A stretch of DNA of 64,000 nt from Clostridia bacterium (GTDB lineage: Bacteria; Bacillota; Clostridia; Oscillospirales; RGIG8002). The position numbers and the translations under genes are program-made. Below are positions 1 through 7,500 of this stretch, in pieces. Position 1 is the stretch's first letter. Every line of letters starts with the position of its first letter. Under the pieces are notes generated by a model that saw only the letters and a program-made list of their open reading frames with translations, was not told the DNA's origin and ran no database searches. Location of the stretch: positions 20,006 through 84,005 of the forward strand of contig JAFZQJ010000006.1 of assembly GCA_017620395.1 (NCBI GenBank). The letters are read 5' to 3'.

Positions 1-1041
1 GTTTTGAGAGAGATCATTATCGAACCCGGAGTGACGTCGATAGGGGATTACGCTTTTCATCACGTTGAAGGCAATATTACTTTTACCAAAGATCCCGACA
101 CCGGCGAATGGATCGTCGCAAAAGGACCCGTAGAGGTCGTTTCTATCCCGGAGGGCATGAGGCGCATAGGGGAACGCGCGTTTGCGCATGTGCACATCGA
201 AGAAATAGAAATACCGGCCACCGTTACCGAAATAGAAAGTGATGCTTTTGCAGGCTGCATATTTCTGAAAAAAGCGGTTTTTCTCGGCGCTCCGGAAACG
301 ATTGGCATCCACGCGTTTGGAACATCGGGACTGGAGGAGATAATCATTCCGGAGAGGTTAAAAACGATAGGCGACTACGCTTTTTCCGGATGCCGGTGGA
401 TCAAAAGGATATATATACCGGCAAGCGTTGAATCGATAGGTAAAGATGCGTTTTTTGGCACGGCGTCAGTCGAGAGCATAGAAGTTTCGGAGGATAATGA
501 AAATTATAAAGCCGTCGGCGGCTGTTTGATAGAAACGGAGGGAAAACGCCTTTTGGCGGCTGCTTCGGACTGCGCTATACCTGCCGACGGCAGTGTTGAG
601 ATAATAGGCGGCGGCGCATTTGCCAACAGAACAGGTCTTGTATCTCTTGAGATCCCGGAAGGCGTGAAGGAAATAGAAGACAACGAATTCGCGTGCTGCG
701 AAAATCTGGTGAGCGTTTTTATTCCGAAAAGCGTCGAAAAGATCGGAACGAACGCGTTCCGTTGGTGCAATTCGCTCGTCATTCGCTGTTATAGCGGATC
801 GTTTGCACACAGATTCGCCGAAAAGAAGGGCATTGCTTTTGAGCTTGTGTACGAAGGCGATTTCGATAACGACGGAGATATCACCGTTGCGGACGCCCTG
901 TCCGCGCTTCGCATAGCCGCGAGGTTGGCTGATCCGGTTGAAAAGTTCGGTTCGCTTGTGGGCGATATGGACGGCGACGGCGAGATCACAGTCTCGGATG
1001 CGCTTGATATACTGCGTATCGCGGCAAGATTGACGAAATAA
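1..1041 (+). CDS. BspA-type leucine-rich repeat protein with C-terminal dockerin, 5' partial
   Basis: The frame is open from base 1, so the start probably lies upstream of the window. Residues about 1-280 are repeats of the LRR_5 (BspA/TpLRR) type, with recurring I-P-x-x-V-x-x-I-G-x-x-A-F units. The last 61 residues hold two dockerin type I Ca-binding segments (DFDNDGD and DMDGDGE loops, each followed by a DAL-x-x-L-R-I-A-A-R-L helix). Such dockerins bind cohesins on cell-surface or cellulosome-like scaffolds, so the protein is probably secreted and attached outside the cell; the signal peptide would be in the missing part. No cohesin is visible in this window. Family call is secure; the partner is unknown. 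Confidence 0.85.
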   Translation, partial: VLREIIIEPGVTSIGDYAFHHVEGNITFTKDPDTGEWIVAKGPVEVVSIPEGMRRIGERAFAHVHIEEIEIPATVTEIESDAFAGCIFLKKAVFLGAPETIGIHAFGTSGLEEIIIPERLKTIGDYAFSGCRWIKRIYIPASVESIGKDAFFGTASVESIEVSEDNENYKAVGGCLIETEGKRLLAAASDCAIPADGSVEIIGGGAFANRTGLVSLEIPEGVKEIEDNEFACCENLVSVFIPKSVEKIGTNAFRWCNSLVIRCYSGSFAHRFAEKKGIAFELVYEGDFDNDGDITVADALSALRIAARLADPVEKFGSLVGDMDGDGEITVSDALDILRIAARLTK

Positions 1042-1052
1042 GTTTAACACAT

Positions 1053-1084
1053 AAAAAAAGACGCCCCGCGGGGCGTCTTTTTTT
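1053..1084. terminator. Bidirectional rho-independent terminator
   Basis: Perfect 8-bp GC stem GACGCCCC/GGGGCGTC with a 2-nt loop, flanked by A7 and T8. It serves the converging LRR gene (+) and metallophosphoesterase (-). Confidence 0.9.
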
Positions 1085-1085
1085 A

Positions 1086-2177
1086 TCATTCGTTTACAAT
1101 ATCTATCACGGCGAATTCGCTTATGCAGCCGGTCTTGAAGGGGATGCCCCAGCCGGAGATGCCGCTGGTAACGTAAAAGTCCGTTTCACCACGTCGCTCG
1201 GAGCCGTATTCGCGGTCGTTCGAGCCGCTCCAGAGCCCGATCAGTCCGGCGGGGAAGATGTGGCCGCCGTGAGTGTGGCCGGAGAGCACGAGGTCGACTC
1301 CGCATTCCGCCTCGGCGGCGTAGTCGTTCGGCTGATGATCGAGCATTATCGCGTATTTCGTGCGGTCGAGCCCGCTCGTCAGCTCTGCGGCGGAGAGGCG
1401 GTCGCGCTCGCTGCGGTCGCGCCGACCGACGATATAGAAGCTGCCGTTCACCAGCGCCGTTTCGTCGCGCAGGACGGTGACGGAGTTCTTATCGAGCGCG
1501 TCGAGCAGCTCCTGCGTCGAGAAGTTGCGGTATTGGAAATAGCCCCTGTCGTGGTTGCCGAAGACGAAGTAGACGCCGTATTTCGACCTGACCTCGCCCA
1601 GCGCGTCGCAGGCGCGGAGCATATCCGCCTTTTCGGTGTCGTCGTCGACGAAGTCGCCGACGATTACGACGACGTCGGGTTCGACCGCGCTGACGCGCTC
1701 CATCTGCTCCGCGAAGCCCTCGCCGTCGAGCGTTATGCCGAGGTGCGAATCCGCGATCTCGACCACGCGTAGGCGCTCCGCGCCGAAGTCCTTGCCCGTC
1801 GTGAAGGTCTCGTGCGTTTCAAAGACGTGGTGCGCGAAGAACCAGCCGCAGGCGAGGTATACGACCGCGAGCGAGAGCGAGATGATACCCGCCAGATCGC
1901 CGCGCGGACGCTTCCGCGCCTTGCGGATGACAAAGCCGATAAGGTCGCCGAGCGCGAGGAAGATTATGACGTGCATCCAGACTATGATAACGGCGTAGAG
2001 ATTGACGAAGAAAAACGCCGCTATCGGCAGCAGCGCGGCGGAAGCGATGAGCCATTCGAGCCACTTTCTGCCGCCCGCGAGCCGCTTGACGAAGCCGAAC
2101 CTGCGGCACCGCCACACTATGTAAAAGCACCCGACCGCCAGCAACGCGGTGAGTATCGTGATTATCGTTCTGAACAA
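1086..2177 (-). CDS. Membrane-anchored calcineurin-like metallophosphoesterase
   Basis: 363 residues. The first ~125 residues contain about four hydrophobic membrane segments; the rest is a metallophosphoesterase domain with the metal-binding motifs D-S-H-L-G, G-D-F-V-D-D-D, G-N-H-D and S-G-H-T-H-G-G in the right order. This resembles the YkuE/YaeI branch, whose members act on phosphoester lipids or lipid-like substrates. The substrate here is not known. Start is a TTG preceded by AAAGGAGG nine bases away. It stands alone as a transcription unit and converges with the LRR gene. Confidence 0.85.
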   Translation of the reverse strand: MFRTIITILTALLAVGCFYIVWRCRRFGFVKRLAGGRKWLEWLIASAALLPIAAFFFVNLYAVIIVWMHVIIFLALGDLIGFVIRKARKRPRGDLAGIISLSLAVVYLACGWFFAHHVFETHETFTTGKDFGAERLRVVEIADSHLGITLDGEGFAEQMERVSAVEPDVVVIVGDFVDDDTEKADMLRACDALGEVRSKYGVYFVFGNHDRGYFQYRNFSTQELLDALDKNSVTVLRDETALVNGSFYIVGRRDRSERDRLSAAELTSGLDRTKYAIMLDHQPNDYAAEAECGVDLVLSGHTHGGHIFPAGLIGLWSGSNDREYGSERRGETDFYVTSGISGWGIPFKTGCISEFAVIDIVNE

Positions 2178-2302
2178 GCGGCGCGTCCTCCTTTGCGGGA
2201 TTATGGAAAAAATATAGCATAATTCCCGCGTTTCAGCAAGTGAAAAATCGTTATTTCACAAAATATTCAGCGATTCGACACATATTCTGCCGCGTCCGCT
2301 TA

Positions 2303-2331
2303 TTGACAAACCGAGCCCGTCGGGTTATAAT
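2303..2331 (+). promoter_or_regulatory. Sigma-A promoter of the lipoprotein pair
   Basis: TTGACA, 17-bp spacer, TATAAT. It lies 31 bases upstream of the 2362 start codon. Near-perfect vegetative consensus. Confidence 0.85.
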
Positions 2332-2361
2332 TACTTAAAACAAACCCGAAGGAGATATAAT

Positions 2362-2862
2362 ATGAAAAAGTTTCTTTCGATACTGCTCGCGTGTCTGACG
2401 CTCGCCGCGCTCTGCGCCTGCGGAAGCGGAAACGGAAGCGGCGACGCCGAAGCCGTCAAGGGCGAAACGCAGGAATGGGGCAAGCTCTCCCTCTTCGTGC
2501 CGGACGGAAACAGCCTCGTCGGCGGCAGCCTTATCGACGCGGAGGACCCATATTCCGCGTGGATCCTGCTTGACAGCGACAATATGCACTACTACCTCGT
2601 CGGCGTTGTGGACGGCAGAGAGGCCGCCGAGACCAACCTCGCGGCGGCGCAGGAGGTCAACGACGTCAACGGCGGCGAAGGCGCCGTCACCATCGAAGTA
2701 AACGGCGTGACCTGGACAGGTTATTCCTATAAGTACAACGGCGCGGACTGCTTCCAGCTCTTCGGCGACGTTGGCGGCAAATGGGTGACCGTCAGCGCGG
2801 CATACCACGCTTATGACTCCGCCGAGACGAAGGCGGTGCTCGAATCCATCAAGGTGTTCTGA
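2362..2862 (+). CDS. Hypothetical lipoprotein
   Basis: 166 residues. It has a type II signal peptide with lipobox L-C-A-C and the lipidated Cys at about residue 20, followed by a Gly/Ser-rich linker. The mature part (about 120 residues) has no family I recognise; it ends in a pattern (A-V-L-E-S-I-K-V-F) often seen at the end of small lipoprotein domains that measure or bind ligands. RBS AAGGAGATATAAT precedes the ATG. The next gene starts 12 bases after its stop, so the two are cotranscribed. Exported and membrane-anchored; function unknown. Confidence 0.75.
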   Translation: MKKFLSILLACLTLAALCACGSGNGSGDAEAVKGETQEWGKLSLFVPDGNSLVGGSLIDAEDPYSAWILLDSDNMHYYLVGVVDGREAAETNLAAAQEVNDVNGGEGAVTIEVNGVTWTGYSYKYNGADCFQLFGDVGGKWVTVSAAYHAYDSAETKAVLESIKVF

Positions 2863-2874
2863 CGGAGGTTGGCT

Positions 2875-3411
2875 TTGCTGCAGATGACTCAGGGTTTTCC
2901 GCCTGTATTCAGGATACTTCCGGTGCTGATGGTGGTGTGCATCATCGTCATGCGCCTGCTTCGGCACAGCTCCGAACGCGCCGAGGAGCGCGAGAACGCG
3001 GTGCGCGGCAACAGCTTTATGTGCGAATACCGCAAGCACGGCGGTATGGACGGCGCTTTTCTGCTGATGAAACTCGTTTCGGACGCGGACGGCGTCAAGC
3101 TCTTCGTCGGCGAGCGCCTGCCGGACGCGGAGGAGACGGAAGAGATCTACCCGCTGCCGGCGAATGCCGCGGATCCGCTGATTGATATTTACTTAGACCG
3201 CGGCGTCTTCAAGTGGGGAGAGCTGAAGCGGTCGGAGCTTATCGCGCTCGATTCATCGACCTACACCGTCCGCTTCAATACCGCGGTGGGAGAAACGCAG
3301 TTCAGTTCCAACGACGAGCTTCCTAAGAGCGGCGACGGGATTTTCGTCGACGTTTACGACTACCTGAACAGCTGGCGCAATGTTTTCCGCAACGCGCTGA
3401 AAAATGAATAA
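2875..3411 (+). CDS. Hypothetical membrane-anchored protein
   Basis: About 178 residues, starting at TTG 2875, chosen because GGAGG at 2864-2868 is six bases away; the earlier TTG at 2869 abuts the RBS. One N-terminal membrane helix (residues about 8-27) is followed by a basic stretch and a soluble domain of about 140 residues ending in Y-D-Y-L-N-S-W-R-N-V-F. I recognise no family. It is transcribed with the upstream lipoprotein and may act with it at the membrane, but that is only inferred from proximity. Confidence 0.65.
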   Translation: MLQMTQGFPPVFRILPVLMVVCIIVMRLLRHSSERAEERENAVRGNSFMCEYRKHGGMDGAFLLMKLVSDADGVKLFVGERLPDAEETEEIYPLPANAADPLIDIYLDRGVFKWGELKRSELIALDSSTYTVRFNTAVGETQFSSNDELPKSGDGIFVDVYDYLNSWRNVFRNALKNE

Positions 3412-3428
3412 TAAGCATATATATCGGG

Positions 3429-3732
3429 AACGCGCCCTCCGGGCGTGCAAATCAGGGATACGCCGGTCTTAAAAAGGATCTTTTCGCGCCGGACTGCGTT
3501 GAAAGCGCTCGGAATACATACAGTATTCCATCGCGCTTTCGCCTTGCCCGACACAAAAATCTCTCTTTTTAAGATGCGGAGCAGTTTTGAGCGAGATGTT
3601 TATCGTTCAGGCAAAACAACAAAACAGCGGTCATACTTGATGTATGGCCGCTGTTTTTTGTGAAGCATGGGCGGGAAACAGCCGTTCAAAACCCGACTTA
3701 TCCCTAATTTGCGCGCCCTTTTGGGGCGCGTT
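3429..3732. repeat. MITE-like intergenic element with imperfect terminal inverted repeats
   Basis: The 32-nt left end (3429-3460) matches the reverse complement of the 34-nt right end (3699-3732) with only a few differences; both read AACGCGCCC, a short GC hairpin, then GCAAAT(C/T)AGGGATA. Inside are a palindrome GGAATAC-N5-GTATTCC (3511-3529) and a terminator-like hairpin. No ORF in the element resembles a protein. It occupies the whole gap between the 2875 gene and the VOC gene. No clear target-site duplication was seen. Confidence 0.5.
3623..3659. terminator. Terminator-like hairpin inside the repeat element
   Basis: 14-bp stem AACAGCGGTCATAC with one G-T mismatch, 5-nt loop, then a T run (CTGTTTTTT) on the + strand. 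It can end transcription of the 2362-3411 operon. Confidence 0.7.
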
Positions 3733-3748
3733 CTTTGCGTATTCGCCG

Positions 3749-4117
3749 TTATCTTGTCGGGATGATCTCGAGCCAGTAGCCGTCGGGGTCCTGAATGAAG
3801 TATATCCCCATCGACGGGTTCTCGAAGCAGATGCAGCCCATCTCCTCGTGGAGCCTGTGCGCGGCGTCGAAGTCGTCGGTGCGGAACGCGAGGTGAAACT
3901 CCTCCTCGCCGATGTCGTACTTCTGCGGATGGTCGCGCAACCAGGTCAGCTCCAGCTCGAACTCGCTGCTTTCGTTGCCGATATAGACGATGATGAAGGA
4001 GCCGTCGGAGGCCTCCTTGCGGTGCTTTTCGGTCAGCCCGAGCGCCTTTTCGTAAAACTTCAGTGAAACGCCGAGGTCGGCGACGTTGTAGTTTTCGTGG
4101 ATCATTTTGAACTGCAT
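3749..4117 (-). CDS. VOC-family (glyoxalase I-like) protein
   Basis: 122 residues, one vicinal oxygen chelate unit. It shows the family pattern: an early His (I-H-E-N-Y), F-Y-E-K-A-L-G-L, E-L-E-L-T, H-L-A-F-R-T-D-D-F-D-A-A and a closing I-Q-D-P-D-G-Y-W-L-E-I-I-P. The His/Glu metal ligands of lactoylglutathione lyase appear to be kept, so lactoylglutathione lyase or a related thiol-dependent enzyme is likely. Start 4117 is chosen over the upstream in-frame extension because AAGGAGG sits 6-7 bases before it. It follows the MBL-fold gene by 13 bases in the same direction, so both form an operon. Confidence 0.8.
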   Translation of the reverse strand: MQFKMIHENYNVADLGVSLKFYEKALGLTEKHRKEASDGSFIIVYIGNESSEFELELTWLRDHPQKYDIGEEEFHLAFRTDDFDAAHRLHEEMGCICFENPSMGIYFIQDPDGYWLEIIPTR

Positions 4118-4130
4118 ATCCGTTCCTCCT

Positions 4131-4832
4131 TTATATTTCCCAGTGCGTTTCGTGCGCGGTGTCGGGCACGCGCGCGCCGGACGCGATCGTATCGGGCAGT
4201 ATCGCGAAGCGGCCGACGACTCCGGAGTCCTCCCAGAAGTGCATAGGCAGTATATTCGCCGGCTTGCAGAGCGAGAGGAAGAGCGACGCGCCGAGCGCGT
4301 AGTTTTCGCCGAGCCGGTCGTCAACGACGACGAAGGCGGCGTCGATGCGCTCGCCCGCGAGCTTTTCTATCTCGCGGCGGTAGTCGCGCTCCTGCGCGGC
4401 GAGCCATACCTCCGGCTCGCCCTCCCACGCCCACCAGTGCAGGTCGCCCGCGTGGTATACCGTTTCGCTTCCGGCGTCGACGAAAAAGGCGACGCCTTGG
4501 TCCGTCGAGCGCAGGGTCTTCACTCTGCCGAGCCCGCCGATCTCGTATTCGGCGTTCGCGGCGAGAAACGTCACGTCCGCTTCCGGCGGCGGCGACGCCT
4601 TGCGCCGCACGTCGTGCGAAAGCAGATACCTGACCGTCCGTCCGCCGCCCGCGAGGGAGAAGATCTGTGGGTTGAAATGGTCCGGGTGCGCGTGGCTCGC
4701 GAAGACGAAAAGCGGTTTGTCCTGCGGCTTGCCTTCGATTACCGAGAGGTCGCCGCGGAAGTAGTCGAAGAGCATCAGCGCCTTTTCCGTTTCAACGAGA
4801 AATCCGCTGTGCCCGAGGTAGTCTATTACCAT
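4131..4832 (-). CDS. MBL-fold metal-dependent hydrolase (UlaG-like)
   Basis: 233 residues. The metallo-beta-lactamase fold is shown by S-H-A-H-P-D-H near residue 50, a second-shell G-D-L-H-W after Y-H-A, V-V-D-D in the middle and a late L-P-M-H-F. The opening I-D-Y-L-G-H-S-G-F is typical of the UlaG-like branch (L-ascorbate-6-phosphate lactonase and relatives). Substrate not known. Start 4832 follows GGAGC; the frame upstream is low-complexity and unlike the family. First gene of a two-gene operon with the VOC protein. Confidence 0.8.
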   Translation of the reverse strand: MVIDYLGHSGFLVETEKALMLFDYFRGDLSVIEGKPQDKPLFVFASHAHPDHFNPQIFSLAGGGRTVRYLLSHDVRRKASPPPEADVTFLAANAEYEIGGLGRVKTLRSTDQGVAFFVDAGSETVYHAGDLHWWAWEGEPEVWLAAQERDYRREIEKLAGERIDAAFVVVDDRLGENYALGASLFLSLCKPANILPMHFWEDSGVVGRFAILPDTIASGARVPDTAHETHWEI

Positions 4833-4940
4833 AATGCCGCTCCTTCCGCGCGGCGGGGCGTAAAGCCGCCGCCGTTTTGTGTAATTATAGCATAAACCGT
4901 TCGCGGAATCAATAAAAAGCGTTTTCCTCAGCGGTAATGA

Positions 4941-4969
4941 TTGCATTTTTCGGCAAAATCTGTTATCAT
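4941..4969 (+). promoter_or_regulatory. Sigma-A promoter of the clostripain-like gene
   Basis: TTGCAT, 17-bp spacer, TATCAT, 42 bases upstream of the ATG at 5012. The first 13 bases (TTGCATTTTTCGG) recur in the DUF308 gene promoter at 21479. Confidence 0.65.
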
Positions 4970-5011
4970 AGAATCAGTGAATACGCTGACATCGACAAGG
5001 AGGTTTTCTTC

Positions 5012-7399
5012 ATGGCGAACGGAAACGGCAACAGACCCGTCGGAAGACAGCGCGTCGGCGGAGGTATGGGCAACAGCGTCGGTACCCACGGCGGCGGGCT
5101 CGGCACGGGTCCGGTAGGCAAACAGGACGCGTACTCCGCGCGCAGAAGCGGCGGAGGCGGAGGCGGCTACGGCGGCGGAGGCGGCGGACAGCGCGGCATC
5201 GGCGGCGGAAAAGGCGGTCTGATAGGCATCATTATCGCTATCATCGCTCTGGTCGCCGGCGGCGGCACGGGGCTTTCCGCGCTCTTCGGCGGCGGGGAGG
5301 AGACTCCCTCCCAGACTCAGAACAGCGGCATAACGTCCCTCTTCGGCAGCTTCCTCGGCAACAGCTCCTACAGCGACGGCACGTGGACGGGCAGCGACAA
5401 CACCGGCAAGCTCGACTCCTCGTCCGCGGCGGCGAAGCGCACCGTCCTCTACGGCGACGACCGCGACACCGTTACGGTCATGGTCTACCTCTGCGGCACA
5501 GACCTCGAATCCAAAAAGGGCATGGCGACCGCCGACCTGCGCGAAATGGCGCAGGCGGATCTCGGATCGAACGTGAACCTGATAGTATACACCGGCGGCT
5601 GCAGCCAGTGGAAGACGAGCGGCATTTCAAACACCGCGCATCAGATATACTCCGTTGAAAACGGCGGACTGCGTCTGCTCGAGAAGGACGCGGGCGGCAG
5701 GAAATCGATGACCGATCCCTCCGCGCTCTCCGGCTTCATAAGCTGGTGCGCGAGGCGCTATCCGGCGAACCGCAACATACTCGTCATGTGGGATCACGGC
5801 GGCGGCTCGGTCTCCGGCTTCGGCTACGATGAAACCAAGAAGGATTCCGGCTCGATGACGCTCTCCTCGATCGCGAAGGCGCTGAAGGACGGCGGCGTGA
5901 GCTTCGACTTCGTCGGCTTCGACGCCTGCCTTATGGCGTCGGTGGAAACCGCGCTGACGGTTGCGCCCTACGCCGATTACCTCATCGGCAGCGAGGAGAC
6001 CGAACCCGGCATCGGCTGGTACCACACCCGCTGGCTGACGGAGCTCGGCAAAAACCCCGCGATAGATACCCCTTCGCTCGGCAAGATCATCGCCGACGAC
6101 TTCGTGCAGACCTGCGCGCAGCAGTGCAGGGGACAGAAGACCACCCTTTCGGTGACTGACCTCGCGGAGCTTTCCGCGACGATCCCCGACGAGCTGACCG
6201 CGTTCGCGAAGAAGACCGCGGATACCATCAGCGGCAGCGGCTATGAAGAGGTCTCGAAAGCGAGAGGCGACACGCGCGAATTCGGCGCTTCCAGCAAGCT
6301 CGACCAGATAGACCTCGTGCATCTCTCCCTGCTTCTCGATACCGCCGAGAGCCGTTCGCTCGCGAACGCGCTTCTCAGCGCGGTGAAATACAACAAGGTC
6401 GGCGGCGGAGTTACCGACGCCTACGGCCTGGCGGCATACTTCCCGTACCGCTCCGCCGGCCGCGTCAGCACCGCCGTGAATCAGCTCGACGCGATCGGCT
6501 TTGACGACGACTACACCGCCTGCGTCAAGAAGTTCGCCTCGCTTGAGGTAAGCGGTCAGGCGGCGGGCGGCGGCAGCACGTCTCCCTTCGGCTCGCTGCT
6601 CGGCGGCTTGGGCGGCGGCTCCGGCTCTTCCGGCGGCGTGGCCGAACTGATCGGCTCGCTGCTCGGCGGCGGAAACGGCGGTTTCTCGCTCAGCTCGCTG
6701 CTCGGCAGCGACAGGGTCTTCGACCGCGATATCCCCGAGGATACGCTGATAGAAGTGGTGGAAGACGCCCGCATTTCCTCGCCGCTGATCTGGACGGAAA
6801 AAGACGGACGCAGCGTCCTTTCGCTGCCCGAATCCGAGTGGGCGAAGGTCGCGGATATTCAGCTCAACGTCTTCCTTGACGACGGCAGGGGCTATATCGA
6901 CCTCGGGCTCGATTCGATCTTCGAATTCACCGAAGACGGCGACCTTATCGGCGAATACGACGGTAAGTGGGTAGCGATAAACAATCAGCCCGTCGCGTAC
7001 TACTTCACCGACAGCGTCGAGGAGAAAGGCGCGACCGTGATCCACGGCCGCGTTCCCGTGCTTATCAACGGCGACCGCGCGGAGCTGCTCGTCACCTTCC
7101 GTAACGGCGGCGCGGAGGTCTCCGGCGTCCGCTATATCTACGCGGACGGTCAGACCGACACCGTCGCGAAGGCGGCGGAGCTGACCGACGGCGACGAGAT
7201 ACAGCCGATCTGCGACCGCTACGCATACGACGGGACCTATGAGGATTCCTATATGCTCGGCGGTTCGTTCACCTACGCGGGAGAGGGAAGCTTGAAGGTC
7301 TCCGACGTCACGCTGAACCCCGCGGACGGAACCCCGATCGCGGCGTATATGCTTACCGACCGCTTCGCCTACGAGCACTGGACCGAAGCGATAAAGTAA
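5012..7399 (+). CDS. Clostripain-family (peptidase C11) cysteine protease
   Basis: 795 residues from an ATG preceded by AAGGAGG. Residues about 1-65 are Gly/Arg-rich and low-complexity, followed by one membrane helix (G-L-I-G-I-I-I-A-I-I-A-L-V-A) and a Ser/Thr linker. The C11 domain follows, with V-M-V-Y-L-C-G-T-D-L-E, the catalytic His in M-W-D-H-G-G-G and the catalytic Cys in G-F-D-A-C-L-M-A. After about residue 500 there is a Gly/Ser-rich linker and a beta-rich C-terminal domain of about 230 residues. The topology suggests the protease faces outside the cell. In this family the enzyme is usually Arg-specific and Ca-dependent; neither can be confirmed here. Confidence 0.85.
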   Translation: MANGNGNRPVGRQRVGGGMGNSVGTHGGGLGTGPVGKQDAYSARRSGGGGGGYGGGGGGQRGIGGGKGGLIGIIIAIIALVAGGGTGLSALFGGGEETPSQTQNSGITSLFGSFLGNSSYSDGTWTGSDNTGKLDSSSAAAKRTVLYGDDRDTVTVMVYLCGTDLESKKGMATADLREMAQADLGSNVNLIVYTGGCSQWKTSGISNTAHQIYSVENGGLRLLEKDAGGRKSMTDPSALSGFISWCARRYPANRNILVMWDHGGGSVSGFGYDETKKDSGSMTLSSIAKALKDGGVSFDFVGFDACLMASVETALTVAPYADYLIGSEETEPGIGWYHTRWLTELGKNPAIDTPSLGKIIADDFVQTCAQQCRGQKTTLSVTDLAELSATIPDELTAFAKKTADTISGSGYEEVSKARGDTREFGASSKLDQIDLVHLSLLLDTAESRSLANALLSAVKYNKVGGGVTDAYGLAAYFPYRSAGRVSTAVNQLDAIGFDDDYTACVKKFASLEVSGQAAGGGSTSPFGSLLGGLGGGSGSSGGVAELIGSLLGGGNGGFSLSSLLGSDRVFDRDIPEDTLIEVVEDARISSPLIWTEKDGRSVLSLPESEWAKVADIQLNVFLDDGRGYIDLGLDSIFEFTEDGDLIGEYDGKWVAINNQPVAYYFTDSVEEKGATVIHGRVPVLINGDRAELLVTFRNGGAEVSGVRYIYADGQTDTVAKAAELTDGDEIQPICDRYAYDGTYEDSYMLGGSFTYAGEGSLKVSDVTLNPADGTPIAAYMLTDRFAYEHWTEAIK

Positions 7400-7435
7400 G
7401 ACGCCTGATAAGCACAATTAAAGGATAAAGTAAGA

Positions 7436-7470
7436 AACACGGCGGGGCTTCAAAGAAGCCCCGCCGTGTT
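7436..7470. terminator. Strong hairpin between the protease and the R-M genes
   Basis: Perfect 15-bp inverted repeat AACACGGCGGGGCTT with a 5-nt loop. No long T run follows on either strand, but its position after two converging genes fits a terminator. Confidence 0.75.
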
Positions 7471-7500
7471 GATAAGAATGAATTGTGAATTATTTGGTTT

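Noticed and set aside
3749..4324. A longer VOC protein of 191 residues
   Set aside because: The N-terminal 69 residues are the MBL-fold gene in another frame; the VOC start at 4117 has a strong RBS.
5627..7417. A 596-residue minus-strand frame opposite the clostripain gene
   Set aside because: It mirrors codon use of the real gene in GC-rich DNA; repetitive Arg/Ala/Val/Glu composition, no RBS, no motif.
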